From an uncultured Luteitalea sp. (GTDB taxonomy: Bacteria; Acidobacteriota; Vicinamibacteria; Vicinamibacterales; Vicinamibacteraceae): 64,000 nt of DNA. The notes beneath the pieces were generated by a model. The model was not told the origin of the DNA. It ran no database searches and saw only the letters and a list, made by a program, of their open reading frames with translations. The stretch spans positions 1-64,000 of the forward strand of contig CAKTDA010000005.1 in NCBI GenBank assembly GCA_934541105.1. Reading direction: 5' to 3'. This document shows positions 38,769-46,357 of the stretch, in pieces (positions within the stretch are counted from its first letter, which is position 1; each line of letters opens with the position of its first letter). The position numbers and the translations under genes were made by a program.

Positions 38769-39005
38769 TCAGTACGTGCCCGGAGGCGTCAGCGGCCCCG
38801 GGACGTCGGCGCGGCAGTAGCGCCCGTCTTCCCGCGCGAGCACGCCGGCCGTGATCAATTCGTCGAGCACCCGGCGGCATGTCGCCGCGTCCATGCCCCA
38901 GAGTCGCTGGACCTGCGGGCGCGTGAGGCGCAGCGTCGGCTGGTCGTCATAGGCCTTGACGACGATGGTCCGCCACTCGGTCACGGTATGAGGAAGTGCA
39001 TTCAC
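38769..39005 (-). CDS. small winged-helix-like protein
   Basis: A 78-residue protein whose middle (LRLTRPQVQRLWGMDAATCRRVLDELITAGVLAREDGRYCRAD) has a helix-turn-helix followed by a beta hairpin, the winged-helix pattern. The GTG start at 39005 is supported by a strong AAAGGAG six bases upstream. It ends 85 bases before the glnS start and lies just downstream of the universal stress gene on the same strand, so the two may form a unit. Target unknown. Confidence 0.75.
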   Translation of the reverse strand: MNALPHTVTEWRTIVVKAYDDQPTLRLTRPQVQRLWGMDAATCRRVLDELITAGVLAREDGRYCRADVPGPLTPPGTY

Positions 39006-39067
39006 GGGAGACTCCTTTCTGCCACGTCTCGTGGCCTGGGGGGATGACGATGCGCGGTCGGGCGGCG

Positions 39068-39577
39068 TCATGCCTGGCTCGCCTCGGTCGAGTGGTCTGC
39101 GAGCCAGTCGCCGTCGGTGGTGCGCAAGGAGCGATGTGGCACGGTGAGCACCGGGCACGGCGACATCCGGACGACCCGATCGGCAACGCTTCCGAGCACG
39201 AGCCGCCTGACCGGCCCGTAGCCGTGCGTGCCCACGACGACGAGGTCGGCCTGGTGTTGCGCGGCGTACTGCGCGATCTCGCGCGCCGCCGGCAGCCCCG
39301 AGACGACCCGTCGCACGACACGCGGCAGCGCGTCCACGGTGGCCGTGGTGCGCTCGGCCAGGACCTTCGCCGCGTCGGCGAGGCTCTCCTGCTGGAGTAG
39401 TGAGAAGTCGAGCCCGGGAGCCTCGACGCTCCACGCCTGCTGCCGGGCATCCGGAATCACGTGGAGCAGGTGCAGTTCGCTGTCGTGCATCACCGCCAGC
39501 TCCGCGGCGACCTGCAGCGCCTCGTCGGAGGTCTCGCTGAAATCGATGGCAGCGACGATGGTGCGGAAGGGCAGCAT
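39068..39577 (-). CDS. universal stress protein (UspA family)
   Basis: A 169-residue single-domain Usp. It begins FRTIVAAIDFSETSDEAL (Asp of the nucleotide-binding fold) and ends with the ATP-binding signature VVVGTHGYGPVRRLVLGSVADRVV followed by CPVLTVPH. Usp proteins bind ATP and accumulate under starvation or oxygen stress. It diverges from csbD across 225 bases that contain a nested inverted repeat. ATG at 39577 begins the fold; the open frame further upstream lacks similarity. Confidence 0.92.
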   Translation of the reverse strand: MLPFRTIVAAIDFSETSDEALQVAAELAVMHDSELHLLHVIPDARQQAWSVEAPGLDFSLLQQESLADAAKVLAERTTATVDALPRVVRRVVSGLPAAREIAQYAAQHQADLVVVGTHGYGPVRRLVLGSVADRVVRMSPCPVLTVPHRSLRTTDGDWLADHSTEASQA

Positions 39578-39669
39578 GTCCGATTCGAATGCAGGGTGTG
39601 TGCCGGAACCGCACAGTTCGGCGGATTCGGCCGTTGCTCGCCTGGCGTGCGCGGAGAACGCGCCCCGAC

Positions 39670-39703
39670 GGGAAAATCCGCCCGGTCGGCGGGCAGTATT
39701 CCC
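39670..39703. promoter_or_regulatory. nested inverted repeat in the usp-csbD divergent region
   Basis: Outer arms GGGAA/TTCCC (39670-39674, 39699-39703) enclose an inner hairpin CCGCC-CGGTC-GGCGG (39678-39692). It is about 95 bases from each start codon, a position suited to a shared operator. Confidence 0.4.
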
Positions 39704-39802
39704 CGCTCGGCAGGTGCCCGTCCGAACCGGAACGTGCCTTGCACTCCCGGAGAGCATGGCGGTCGCCGGATCAGCCGGCAACCCACGAGATCGAGGTCAG
39801 CC

Positions 39803-40006
39803 ATGAACAAGGACGAACTGAAGGGCAAGGCCGAGCAACTGCAGGGGAAGGTCAAGCAGGCCGTCGGGAACGTCACGAACGACAAGGACCTGGAGGCCGA
39901 GGGACATGTCGACGAGGCACGCGGCGATCTGCGTGAGGGCGTCGGCAAGGTGAAGCGCAACGTCGGCGAAGCCGTCGAAGACGTCGGCGAGCGCATCAAG
40001 CGGTAG
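39803..40006 (+). CDS. CsbD-family stress protein
   Basis: A 67-residue, highly charged helical protein (MNKDELKGKAEQLQGKVKQA, GHVDEARGDLREGVGKVK) of the CsbD family, general-stress proteins of unknown mechanism. GAGG stands seven bases before the ATG at 39803. A strong terminator follows. It is divergent from the universal stress gene, pointing to shared stress control. Confidence 0.9.
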   Translation: MNKDELKGKAEQLQGKVKQAVGNVTNDKDLEAEGHVDEARGDLREGVGKVKRNVGEAVEDVGERIKR

Positions 40007-40028
40007 CGTTCGACGACGTTGCGAAGTG

Positions 40029-40067
40029 AGGGCCTGCCGCGAGCCGCACAAGCTCGCGGCAGGCCCT
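40029..40067 (+). terminator. intrinsic terminator after csbD
   Basis: A perfect 16-bp stem (40029-40044 with 40052-40067), 7-base loop, followed by TTTC. It is the strongest terminator-like structure in the window and begins 22 bases after the csbD stop. Confidence 0.8.
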
Positions 40068-40133
40068 TTCGCATGCAGCCAGCCCGACGATTGCATCTCG
40101 ACGGCACGCGGTCTCCTGAGTAGGCTGTTGCCC

Positions 40134-41138
40134 ATGCAATTGATTGCAGGCATCGATCTCGGCGGGACGGCGGTCAACTACACCCTGCTCGATCCCGGCG
40201 GGCACTTCCTCATTGGTGACCTCTGCGAGCACCCGGCGCGGAGCGTGGAGGGCCCCGACATCTGCCTGCAGCAGATTGCCGACGGGCTCGCGATGGCGGC
40301 CGAGCGCGTCGGGCTCTCGATCGGGGACGTCGTGGCGGTCGGGCTCGACACGCCCGGCCCGGCAAGCGCCACGGGCGTGCTCAGCGCGAAGGGGTCTACC
40401 AACTTCGTGCACCCCGACTGGGCTGGCTACGACCTGCCGGGCAACCTCTCCATGCGCCTCAAGCTGCCGGTCAGCTACCTGAACGACGGCAATGCCGGCG
40501 CGCTGTGGGGCCACTTCAACATCTTTGGCGACACGCCGGCGACGTCGGTCTCGGCGATCGTCGGCACCGGGCTCGGGGGCGGCGTGATCGTCAACGGCCG
40601 CGTCGTGACCGGGCGCGCGGGCTTCGGCGGCGAGTGCGGCCACGTGCTGATCCCGACGCAGCGGATTCCGGGGCTCGAGCAGGTGGATCCGCAGTGCAAC
40701 TGCGGACGCGTCGGCGACCTCGAGTCGGTGTGCTCGCTCACGGCCATCCGCAACACGCTGCTGCCGGCGTTCCTCGCACGCTACCCGGATCACGAACTGG
40801 CCGGGCTCGACAGCCGTGAGGCGGCAAAGCGGGTGCGCGGCCTCGCCGAGCGTGGGGACGAGATGTGCCGGGGGATCTTCCAGGCGCAGGCACGGGCGCT
40901 CGGGCTCTTCTTCGACCAGATGGTCAACCTGTTCGATCCCGACGCGCTCATCGTCGGGGGCGGCGCCATCGAGGCGTCGGCCGACTTCCAGGCGTGGTTC
41001 CTGTCGGAGATTCGCGCCGGCATGCCGGTGCAGCGCGAGGAGCAGTCCGACATCCCGCTCCGCGTGATGCCCAACGGAGACACCGCCGGTGCACGAGGTG
41101 CCGCGCTCGAGGCGCTGCGGCTCGTGCGGGCCGACTGA
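40134..41138 (+). CDS. ROK-family sugar kinase
   Basis: A 334-residue ROK protein: phosphate motif GIDLGGTAVNYTLLD, VGLDTPGP, catalytic Asp region YLNDGNAGALWG, ATP motif VGTGLGGGVIVNG and ECGHVLIP with the zinc His. The canonical zinc loop CxCGxxGC reads CNCGRVGD here, so the third Cys is Asp. No DNA-binding domain is attached, so it is a kinase (glucose, N-acetylglucosamine or similar) and not a NagC-type repressor. A TAGGCT -10-like motif stands a few bases before the ATG. Confidence 0.88.
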   Translation: MQLIAGIDLGGTAVNYTLLDPGGHFLIGDLCEHPARSVEGPDICLQQIADGLAMAAERVGLSIGDVVAVGLDTPGPASATGVLSAKGSTNFVHPDWAGYDLPGNLSMRLKLPVSYLNDGNAGALWGHFNIFGDTPATSVSAIVGTGLGGGVIVNGRVVTGRAGFGGECGHVLIPTQRIPGLEQVDPQCNCGRVGDLESVCSLTAIRNTLLPAFLARYPDHELAGLDSREAAKRVRGLAERGDEMCRGIFQAQARALGLFFDQMVNLFDPDALIVGGGAIEASADFQAWFLSEIRAGMPVQREEQSDIPLRVMPNGDTAGARGAALEALRLVRAD

Positions 41139-41154
41139 GTCACAGCGCGCGCAC

Positions 41155-43188
41155 ATGCCTCCGGGCCGGATCCTCCGTCGCCTGGCGCCTGCACCGGTCG
41201 CGGCACTCGTCGTCGCGACCTGTGTGTGCGCAACGGCCTTCGCGCAACCGGTGGTTGACGAGCCGTTCGCGCAGCCCCGTGCCGTGCGCGATGCATCGAC
41301 GCCTCCCGTCGCCTCCGTTCCGGCGGGACGTCCGGAGTTCCGCGGCGCGGTGACGGCGAGCGCGAGCAGTCCCGACGGACGCCACGCGGTCGTCTCCGGG
41401 GGCCGCCTGCACGAATGGGACGGCACGTCCTGGCAGCGGCTGGCGCTGCGCAACGAGGTCGAGGGGTGGGATCCGGCCGCCATCACGGCCATTGCCTGGG
41501 ACCGTGACGGTCGCCTCTGGTTCGGCTCGTCACAGGGCGTCGGCGTGCGTGAGCCCGACCGGCGATGGCGGTTCATCGATCCGGCGCGCGGGCTGCCCGT
41601 CCTCGACATCACGTCGATGGCCGGTGCGCCCGACGGGTCGATGTGGATCGGCACGCGGCGGGGCGCGGTGCGCATCGCGCCGGACGGCGGGATCGCGTAC
41701 CGACAGGGACGCCGATGGCTGCCGCACGACGAGATCCGCCTCGTGACCGTGGACGCCTCCGGCACCGTGTGGTTCGAGACGCGCGAGGGGGTCGGCGGCA
41801 TCGCGTCGCGTCCCGAGACGCTGGCAGCGAAAGCCGGCGCTTACGAACGCGCGATCGACGACCGCCATCGCCGCACGCCGTACGGCTACGTCGTCGAGGC
41901 GCACCTGCGTGTGGCCGGCGACGTCTCGACGGCGTTCACGACCGACAGCGACAACGACGGCCTGTGGACGGGCATGTACGGCGCGGCCCAGTGCTTCGCG
42001 TACGCGGCAACGGGCGCCGGACAGGCCCGCGTCCGCGCGCGCCGGGCATTCGAGGCGCTGCGCTTCCTCGTGGACGTCACGCGCGGCGGTTCACCCGCGC
42101 CGCCGGATGGGTTCCCGGCCCGCAGCATCCTGCCGACGTCGGGAGCCGACCCGAACGTCGCCGACAGCCCGGCGCGCGATCGCGCGCGCCGGCAGCAGCA
42201 CGATGCGGCGTGGAAGGTGCTGACGCCTCGCTGGCCGCGCAGCGCCGACGGCCAGTGGTACTGGAAGGCCGACACGAGTTCGGATGAACTCGACGGGCAC
42301 TACTTCTTCTACGCGCTGTATCACGACCTCGTCGCGCGCACCGATGCCGAGCGACGGGAGGTTGCCGACGTCGTCGGCCGCATCACCGACCACCTGCTGG
42401 CGCACGACTACGCCCTCGTCGATCACGACGGCACGCCGACGCGCTGGGCGGTGTTCGGACCGGCGGCGCTGAACGGTTCCCCGCAGTGGCTCGAGGAGCG
42501 CGGCCTCAACAGCCTGTCGATGCTGACCTATCTGCGCATCGCGCACCACGTGACGGGCGAGGTCCGGTACGACTCGGCTGCACGCGAACTCGTGGCGCGC
42601 CACGGGTATGCCATGAACCTGCTCCAGCCGAAGGTCACGCCCGGCGTCGGCGGCGGCAACCAGTCCGACGACGAGATGGCGTTCATGAACTACTACCACC
42701 TGCTCCACTACGAGCCGGACCCGGTCGTCCGATCGATGGTCGCGCGGTCGCTCCACGCGTACTGGCAGCTCGAGCGGCCCGAGCGCAACCCGTTCTTCAA
42801 TCTCGTTGCCGCCGTCCGTCTCGAGGGGCAGTCGTTCACGAGCGCGTTCGGCACCGAGGACCTCACGCTGCCGGTGGCGGCGTGGCGCGACGACACGATC
42901 GACACGCTCCGGCGATTTCCGATCGACCTGATCGACCACGCGCAGGTGAACTCGCATCGCCTCGACGTCCGGCCGCTCGATCCGCACATCAGGCCGGACG
43001 CGAGCCGTCCGCTGGGGTTGCGCCGCGACGGCAAGGTGCTGCCGATCGACGAGCGGACCGTGTTCCACTGGAACGTCGATCCGTACGCGCTCGACTACCC
43101 GGGCTCCGGCACGCGGCTCGCCGACGGCACGTCGTTCCTGCTGCCGTACTACATGGCGCTGCACCATGGCGTGATCGCGCCGCCGTAG
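41155..43188 (+). CDS. secreted propeller-repeat / helical-toroid protein
   Basis: A 677-residue exported protein (signal peptide in VAALVVATCVCATAFAQ). Residues about 90-225 contain three repeats of the two-component-propeller type (AWDRDGRLWFGSSQGV, GAPDGSMWIGTRRGA, DASGTVWFETREG). The larger C-terminal part is helical with Trp/Tyr/Asp-rich segments (DSDNDGLWTGMYGAAQ, WYWKADTSSDELDGHYFFY, NQSDDEMAFMNYYHLL) like an alpha/alpha toroid of glycan-active enzymes, but I cannot place it in a named family. It follows a ROK sugar kinase by 16 bases, which suggests carbohydrate work. ATG at 41155 begins the signal peptide. Confidence 0.75.
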   Translation: MPPGRILRRLAPAPVAALVVATCVCATAFAQPVVDEPFAQPRAVRDASTPPVASVPAGRPEFRGAVTASASSPDGRHAVVSGGRLHEWDGTSWQRLALRNEVEGWDPAAITAIAWDRDGRLWFGSSQGVGVREPDRRWRFIDPARGLPVLDITSMAGAPDGSMWIGTRRGAVRIAPDGGIAYRQGRRWLPHDEIRLVTVDASGTVWFETREGVGGIASRPETLAAKAGAYERAIDDRHRRTPYGYVVEAHLRVAGDVSTAFTTDSDNDGLWTGMYGAAQCFAYAATGAGQARVRARRAFEALRFLVDVTRGGSPAPPDGFPARSILPTSGADPNVADSPARDRARRQQHDAAWKVLTPRWPRSADGQWYWKADTSSDELDGHYFFYALYHDLVARTDAERREVADVVGRITDHLLAHDYALVDHDGTPTRWAVFGPAALNGSPQWLEERGLNSLSMLTYLRIAHHVTGEVRYDSAARELVARHGYAMNLLQPKVTPGVGGGNQSDDEMAFMNYYHLLHYEPDPVVRSMVARSLHAYWQLERPERNPFFNLVAAVRLEGQSFTSAFGTEDLTLPVAAWRDDTIDTLRRFPIDLIDHAQVNSHRLDVRPLDPHIRPDASRPLGLRRDGKVLPIDERTVFHWNVDPYALDYPGSGTRLADGTSFLLPYYMALHHGVIAPP

Positions 43189-43250
43189 CGCCGCGCGCCG
43201 GCGGACGTCCGGCCGCTCCACCTCACCACGCGGCGCCGGCTCGGTCGGCG

Positions 43251-43838
43251 ATGCCCGATGTACCCGGCACCCGGTACCCTGTCAGCGTGCCCCTGCTGCT
43301 TGCCGCCCTCGTCGTCCTGTTGCTGGTGCTGCCCGTCGTGCTGCTGCCGCTCTCGATCGTGCAGCGCTACCGCGTCGGCACGGCGCGCCGACCCGCGCGG
43401 GCGTGGGTCGCGACACTCAACGTCGTCGGATTCGGAGTCTCGAGTGTCATCGCCCTTGCTGTCGCGACGTTGACGAGCATCTGGGTGCCGCGGGCACTGG
43501 CGTGGGTGGCTGTCGCCCTCGTCGTGGGCGTCCTGCTCGGCGTGGTCGGCCTGCTGTCCAGCCGATGGGAAACGCAGGCCGGCATCCTGTACTTCACGCC
43601 GAACCGCGGGCTCGTCACCGCGCTGACGACGCTCGTGCTGGTGCGGCTGCTGTACGGCCTCTGGCGCAGCTGGCACGCCTGGAGCACGTGGGGCGGGCAG
43701 GACGGCTGGATCGCGAGCGCCGGCGTCGCAGGGTCGCTCGCGGCCGGCGCGCTGCTCGTCGGCTATGGCGCGGGGTTCTGGACCGGCGTGCGCTGGCGCA
43801 TCGCCAGGCGGCGCGAGTCACGTCTCAGGTACCTCTGA
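43251..43838 (+). CDS. multi-pass membrane protein, hypothetical
   Basis: A 195-residue protein with about four membrane helices (VPLLLAALVVLLLVLPVVLLPLS, ATLNVVGFGVSSVIALAVATL, LAWVAVALVVGVLLGVVGLL, SLAAGALLVGYGAGFW). The loop QAGILYFTPNRGLVTALTTLVLVRLLYGLW resembles DUF1453/CcdC-like proteins, but I am not certain. Start at ATG 43251, or GTG 43287 directly before the first helix. It converges with the NagX-like gene. Confidence 0.65.
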   Translation: MPDVPGTRYPVSVPLLLAALVVLLLVLPVVLLPLSIVQRYRVGTARRPARAWVATLNVVGFGVSSVIALAVATLTSIWVPRALAWVAVALVVGVLLGVVGLLSSRWETQAGILYFTPNRGLVTALTTLVLVRLLYGLWRSWHAWSTWGGQDGWIASAGVAGSLAAGALLVGYGAGFWTGVRWRIARRRESRLRYL

Positions 43839-43851
43839 GAGACGGGCCCGG

Positions 43852-45129
43852 TCAGATCCGCAGGAACAACTTCCGCTTGTACATCCAGTGGAGCGTCAGC
43901 CAGAAGACCGTCAGCACCACGGCACCCTGCACGAGCGGCGCGAGGCCCGTGCCGAACACCGCGAAGACGTCCTGTCCGAGGTGCGTCCTGAACGCCGACG
44001 CGATGAACGGCTCCCACAGGTGCGCGATCATGTACGCGGCAATCGAGTTCAGGCCGACGACGACGAGCCAGAACGCCCACCGCTTGTACCCCTTCACGTC
44101 GATCGCCCATGAGAAGGCCGCGAGCAGCAGGTAGCAGAGGCCGCCGCTGAACAGCGTCCACGACGGCGTCCAGATGCGCTTGACGACCGGGTTGATGCCG
44201 AGCACGTGCAGCACCACGCCCCCGACGACGAGCGCGGTGCCCGAGAGGACGAGCCACCGGAGGGGCACCGTCGGCGAGGCCGCACGCAACTGGCGTCCGG
44301 CAATGAGGCCGAGGATCATCGTGCCGAGCGTCGGGATGAAGCTGAGCGTCAGGTAGCCGCCGCGATTGGCGACAAACGGCGCTTCGCGCGGGAAGAGGTT
44401 CAGGAACCACGTATCGAACGCGTGACCGAGGTTCGCGTTCTTGTTCCAGTGCGCGGCGAGGCCGCTTGCGTGGTGTGCCCAGTCGGCTGGCACGCCGACC
44501 GCCGCGAAGTCGTAGCCGGGCCCCGCCACCGGATACAGCGCCCACGCGAGCCAGTAGCCGCCGAGGATCGCCGCGAGCGCGATCCACAGCGTGCGCGTCG
44601 AGCGCGGCGCGAGCAGGAACAGGAAGGGGTAGCCGAGGCCGATCTGCGTCAGCGTGTCCTCGAACGTGAAGTTCGTCTGCTCGCGGCCGATGGACCGCAG
44701 GAAGATGCCGAGCGCGATGAGCACGAACGAGCGCCAGAGCGCGTGCGCGAAGGCCTTGCCGTAGCCGTCGGTGGCCACGCGCCGCGCGAACGAATACGGC
44801 AGCGCCACGCCGACGAGGAGCGAGAACGACGGCTGGATGAGGTCGTGCAGCGACGCCCACGCCCAGTCCACGTGCGTCTGGTGGTAGGCGAGCACCCCGA
44901 TGAGCCAGTTGCCGGGGTATGCGGCGGCCACGCGCGCCAGGTGCAGCACCTCGGCCATCATCAGGAACATCACGAAGCCGCGGTACGCGTCCACGGCCAC
45001 GTTGCGGACCGCGCGCACCGGCACCGGCGCCCCGGTCGGCTGCGGCGTCGGCGTCACCGTCGAGACGATGGCTTCGGGCGCGACTGGCGCGGCGCCGCCC
45101 TGCGGCGACGTGGGAGGGACGTCGTGCAT
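43852..45129 (-). CDS. NagX-like (DUF5009) membrane acyltransferase
   Basis: A 425-residue membrane protein with about ten helices. After a Pro/Thr-rich N-terminus it has the family opening VAVDAYRGFVMFLMMAEVLHL, then DLIQPSFSLLVGVALPYSFARR, TLTQIGLGYPFLFLLAPRSTR and GINPVVKRIWTPSWTLFSGGLCYLLLA. Relatives include the lysosomal heparan-alpha-glucosaminide N-acetyltransferase and bacterial NagX, which handle amino sugars at the membrane. It lies downstream of an M29-like gene and a TonB receptor on the same strand. ATG at 45129; another ATG at 45141. Confidence 0.85.
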   Translation of the reverse strand: MHDVPPTSPQGGAAPVAPEAIVSTVTPTPQPTGAPVPVRAVRNVAVDAYRGFVMFLMMAEVLHLARVAAAYPGNWLIGVLAYHQTHVDWAWASLHDLIQPSFSLLVGVALPYSFARRVATDGYGKAFAHALWRSFVLIALGIFLRSIGREQTNFTFEDTLTQIGLGYPFLFLLAPRSTRTLWIALAAILGGYWLAWALYPVAGPGYDFAAVGVPADWAHHASGLAAHWNKNANLGHAFDTWFLNLFPREAPFVANRGGYLTLSFIPTLGTMILGLIAGRQLRAASPTVPLRWLVLSGTALVVGGVVLHVLGINPVVKRIWTPSWTLFSGGLCYLLLAAFSWAIDVKGYKRWAFWLVVVGLNSIAAYMIAHLWEPFIASAFRTHLGQDVFAVFGTGLAPLVQGAVVLTVFWLTLHWMYKRKLFLRI

Positions 45130-45190
45130 GCCGGAGAGCATATATGAAGGGGGGGAAGGGGTGCGGCAGGGCGCGACCCGCGAGGGGTGA

Positions 45191-45212
45191 GCGTCGATGC
45201 GGACATCGACGC
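45191..45212. repeat. 22-base hairpin repeat, copy 3
   Basis: GCGTCGAT-GCGGAC-ATCGACGC, a perfect 8-bp stem, 13 bases beyond the stop codon of the minus-strand M29-like gene. It is followed by CCACGAAT, shared with copy 2. Confidence 0.75.
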
Positions 45213-45224
45213 CCACGAATCGAA

Positions 45225-46343
45225 TCACCGGCGCGACTGGATGTCGGCAAGCTTGCCGTTCTTCACGAGGGTCGTCGTGCCGACGGTGACGGTGGTGTCG
45301 GGAAAGAACAGCCAGCGCACGCCGCCGCCACGGACGTCGCCGCCGACCTCGAAGTTGTCGCCGAGGCTGAGGCGGACGACGGCGTCACCGTAGCCGTAGT
45401 AGGGCAGGGCGGTCTGCCCGGCGGGCACCACGAGCTTCGGGTTGAAGCCGAGGCCGAACTCGCGGAAGTGCTTCGCGCCCGGTGCCGACGCCAGGAACGT
45501 GTCGAGCGCGTCCTGCCCCTTCTGCGCCGTCGCCTTCACGACGATGCCGTCCTTGAACTCGAGGCGCGCCTGCTCGACGACCGCGGTGCCGAAGCGTGCC
45601 TTCGGGATCACGAGCGTGCCCTGCACGGACGACTCGATCGGCGCGACCCGCAGGACGCCTGCCGGCAGCTCGATCTCGCGATCGACGCGGACGCGTGCCG
45701 TCTTCATGCGCTCGGCCGATGCGTCGCCGTCCTGGAGGTTGAAGGGACGCTCCGTGCCGATGCGGAAGCGGATGTCGGTGCCCGCCGGCGACGTCACGCG
45801 CGTCTCGCCCGAGCGGAGGAGGTCGGCGGCGCGGCGCTGGCGCGTGCCGAGCGCGGCGTAGTCGATGTCGAGCGCGTCGAGGTAGACCGGATCGTATGCC
45901 GACGCGACGTGCGGCACCACGAGCCCGTCCACGTCACGCGTGCCGCCGTTCCAGTGGAAGTGGATCTGGCGCCCGCGGCCTTCGTCCAGCCACCTGGCGA
46001 GCAGTGCCCGCTCGGCCGGCACCGTGTTGGCATCGTCGCCCGCAGGCAGCCAGACGTAGATGTCGGTCTTCGCGAGGCGCTCGGCGAGGCCGGCCTGCGG
46101 CGCGTAGGTGAGCGACTCCACCTTCGCGCCCTTCGCCTCGAGTTGACGGCGCACGACGGGCTCGAGCGCGGCGTAGTTCTTCGGGTCGTAGCGGAGGATC
46201 ACCGTCTCGCCCGGCTTCACCTGCAGGGACGTCACGATGCGCGCGGCGACCTGTTCCCAGGGCAGCTCCTGCGCGAAGGTCAGCGACGATGCGCCCGTGA
46301 CGAGCACGGTCGCGAGGATGGCAGTGAGGATGCGGTTCTTCAT
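45225..46343 (-). CDS. exported aminopeptidase-like protein (M29/AmpS-related)
   Basis: A 372-residue protein with a clear signal peptide (ILTAILATVLVTGASSLTFAQ). The mature protein follows the COG2309/M29 layout: KPGETVILRYDPKN near the start, DREIELPAGVLRVAPIES in the middle and REFGLGFNPKLVVPAG with the conserved Glu. The last metal-binding segment, His-x-Asp in classical M29 enzymes, reads VRWLFFPDTTVTV, so the His appears lost; peptidase activity is uncertain. It starts 14 bases after the TonB receptor stop and is probably co-transcribed with it. Confidence 0.78.
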   Translation of the reverse strand: MKNRILTAILATVLVTGASSLTFAQELPWEQVAARIVTSLQVKPGETVILRYDPKNYAALEPVVRRQLEAKGAKVESLTYAPQAGLAERLAKTDIYVWLPAGDDANTVPAERALLARWLDEGRGRQIHFHWNGGTRDVDGLVVPHVASAYDPVYLDALDIDYAALGTRQRRAADLLRSGETRVTSPAGTDIRFRIGTERPFNLQDGDASAERMKTARVRVDREIELPAGVLRVAPIESSVQGTLVIPKARFGTAVVEQARLEFKDGIVVKATAQKGQDALDTFLASAPGAKHFREFGLGFNPKLVVPAGQTALPYYGYGDAVVRLSLGDNFEVGGDVRGGGVRWLFFPDTTVTVGTTTLVKNGKLADIQSRR

Positions 46344-46357
46344 GTGTCTGTCTCCGA

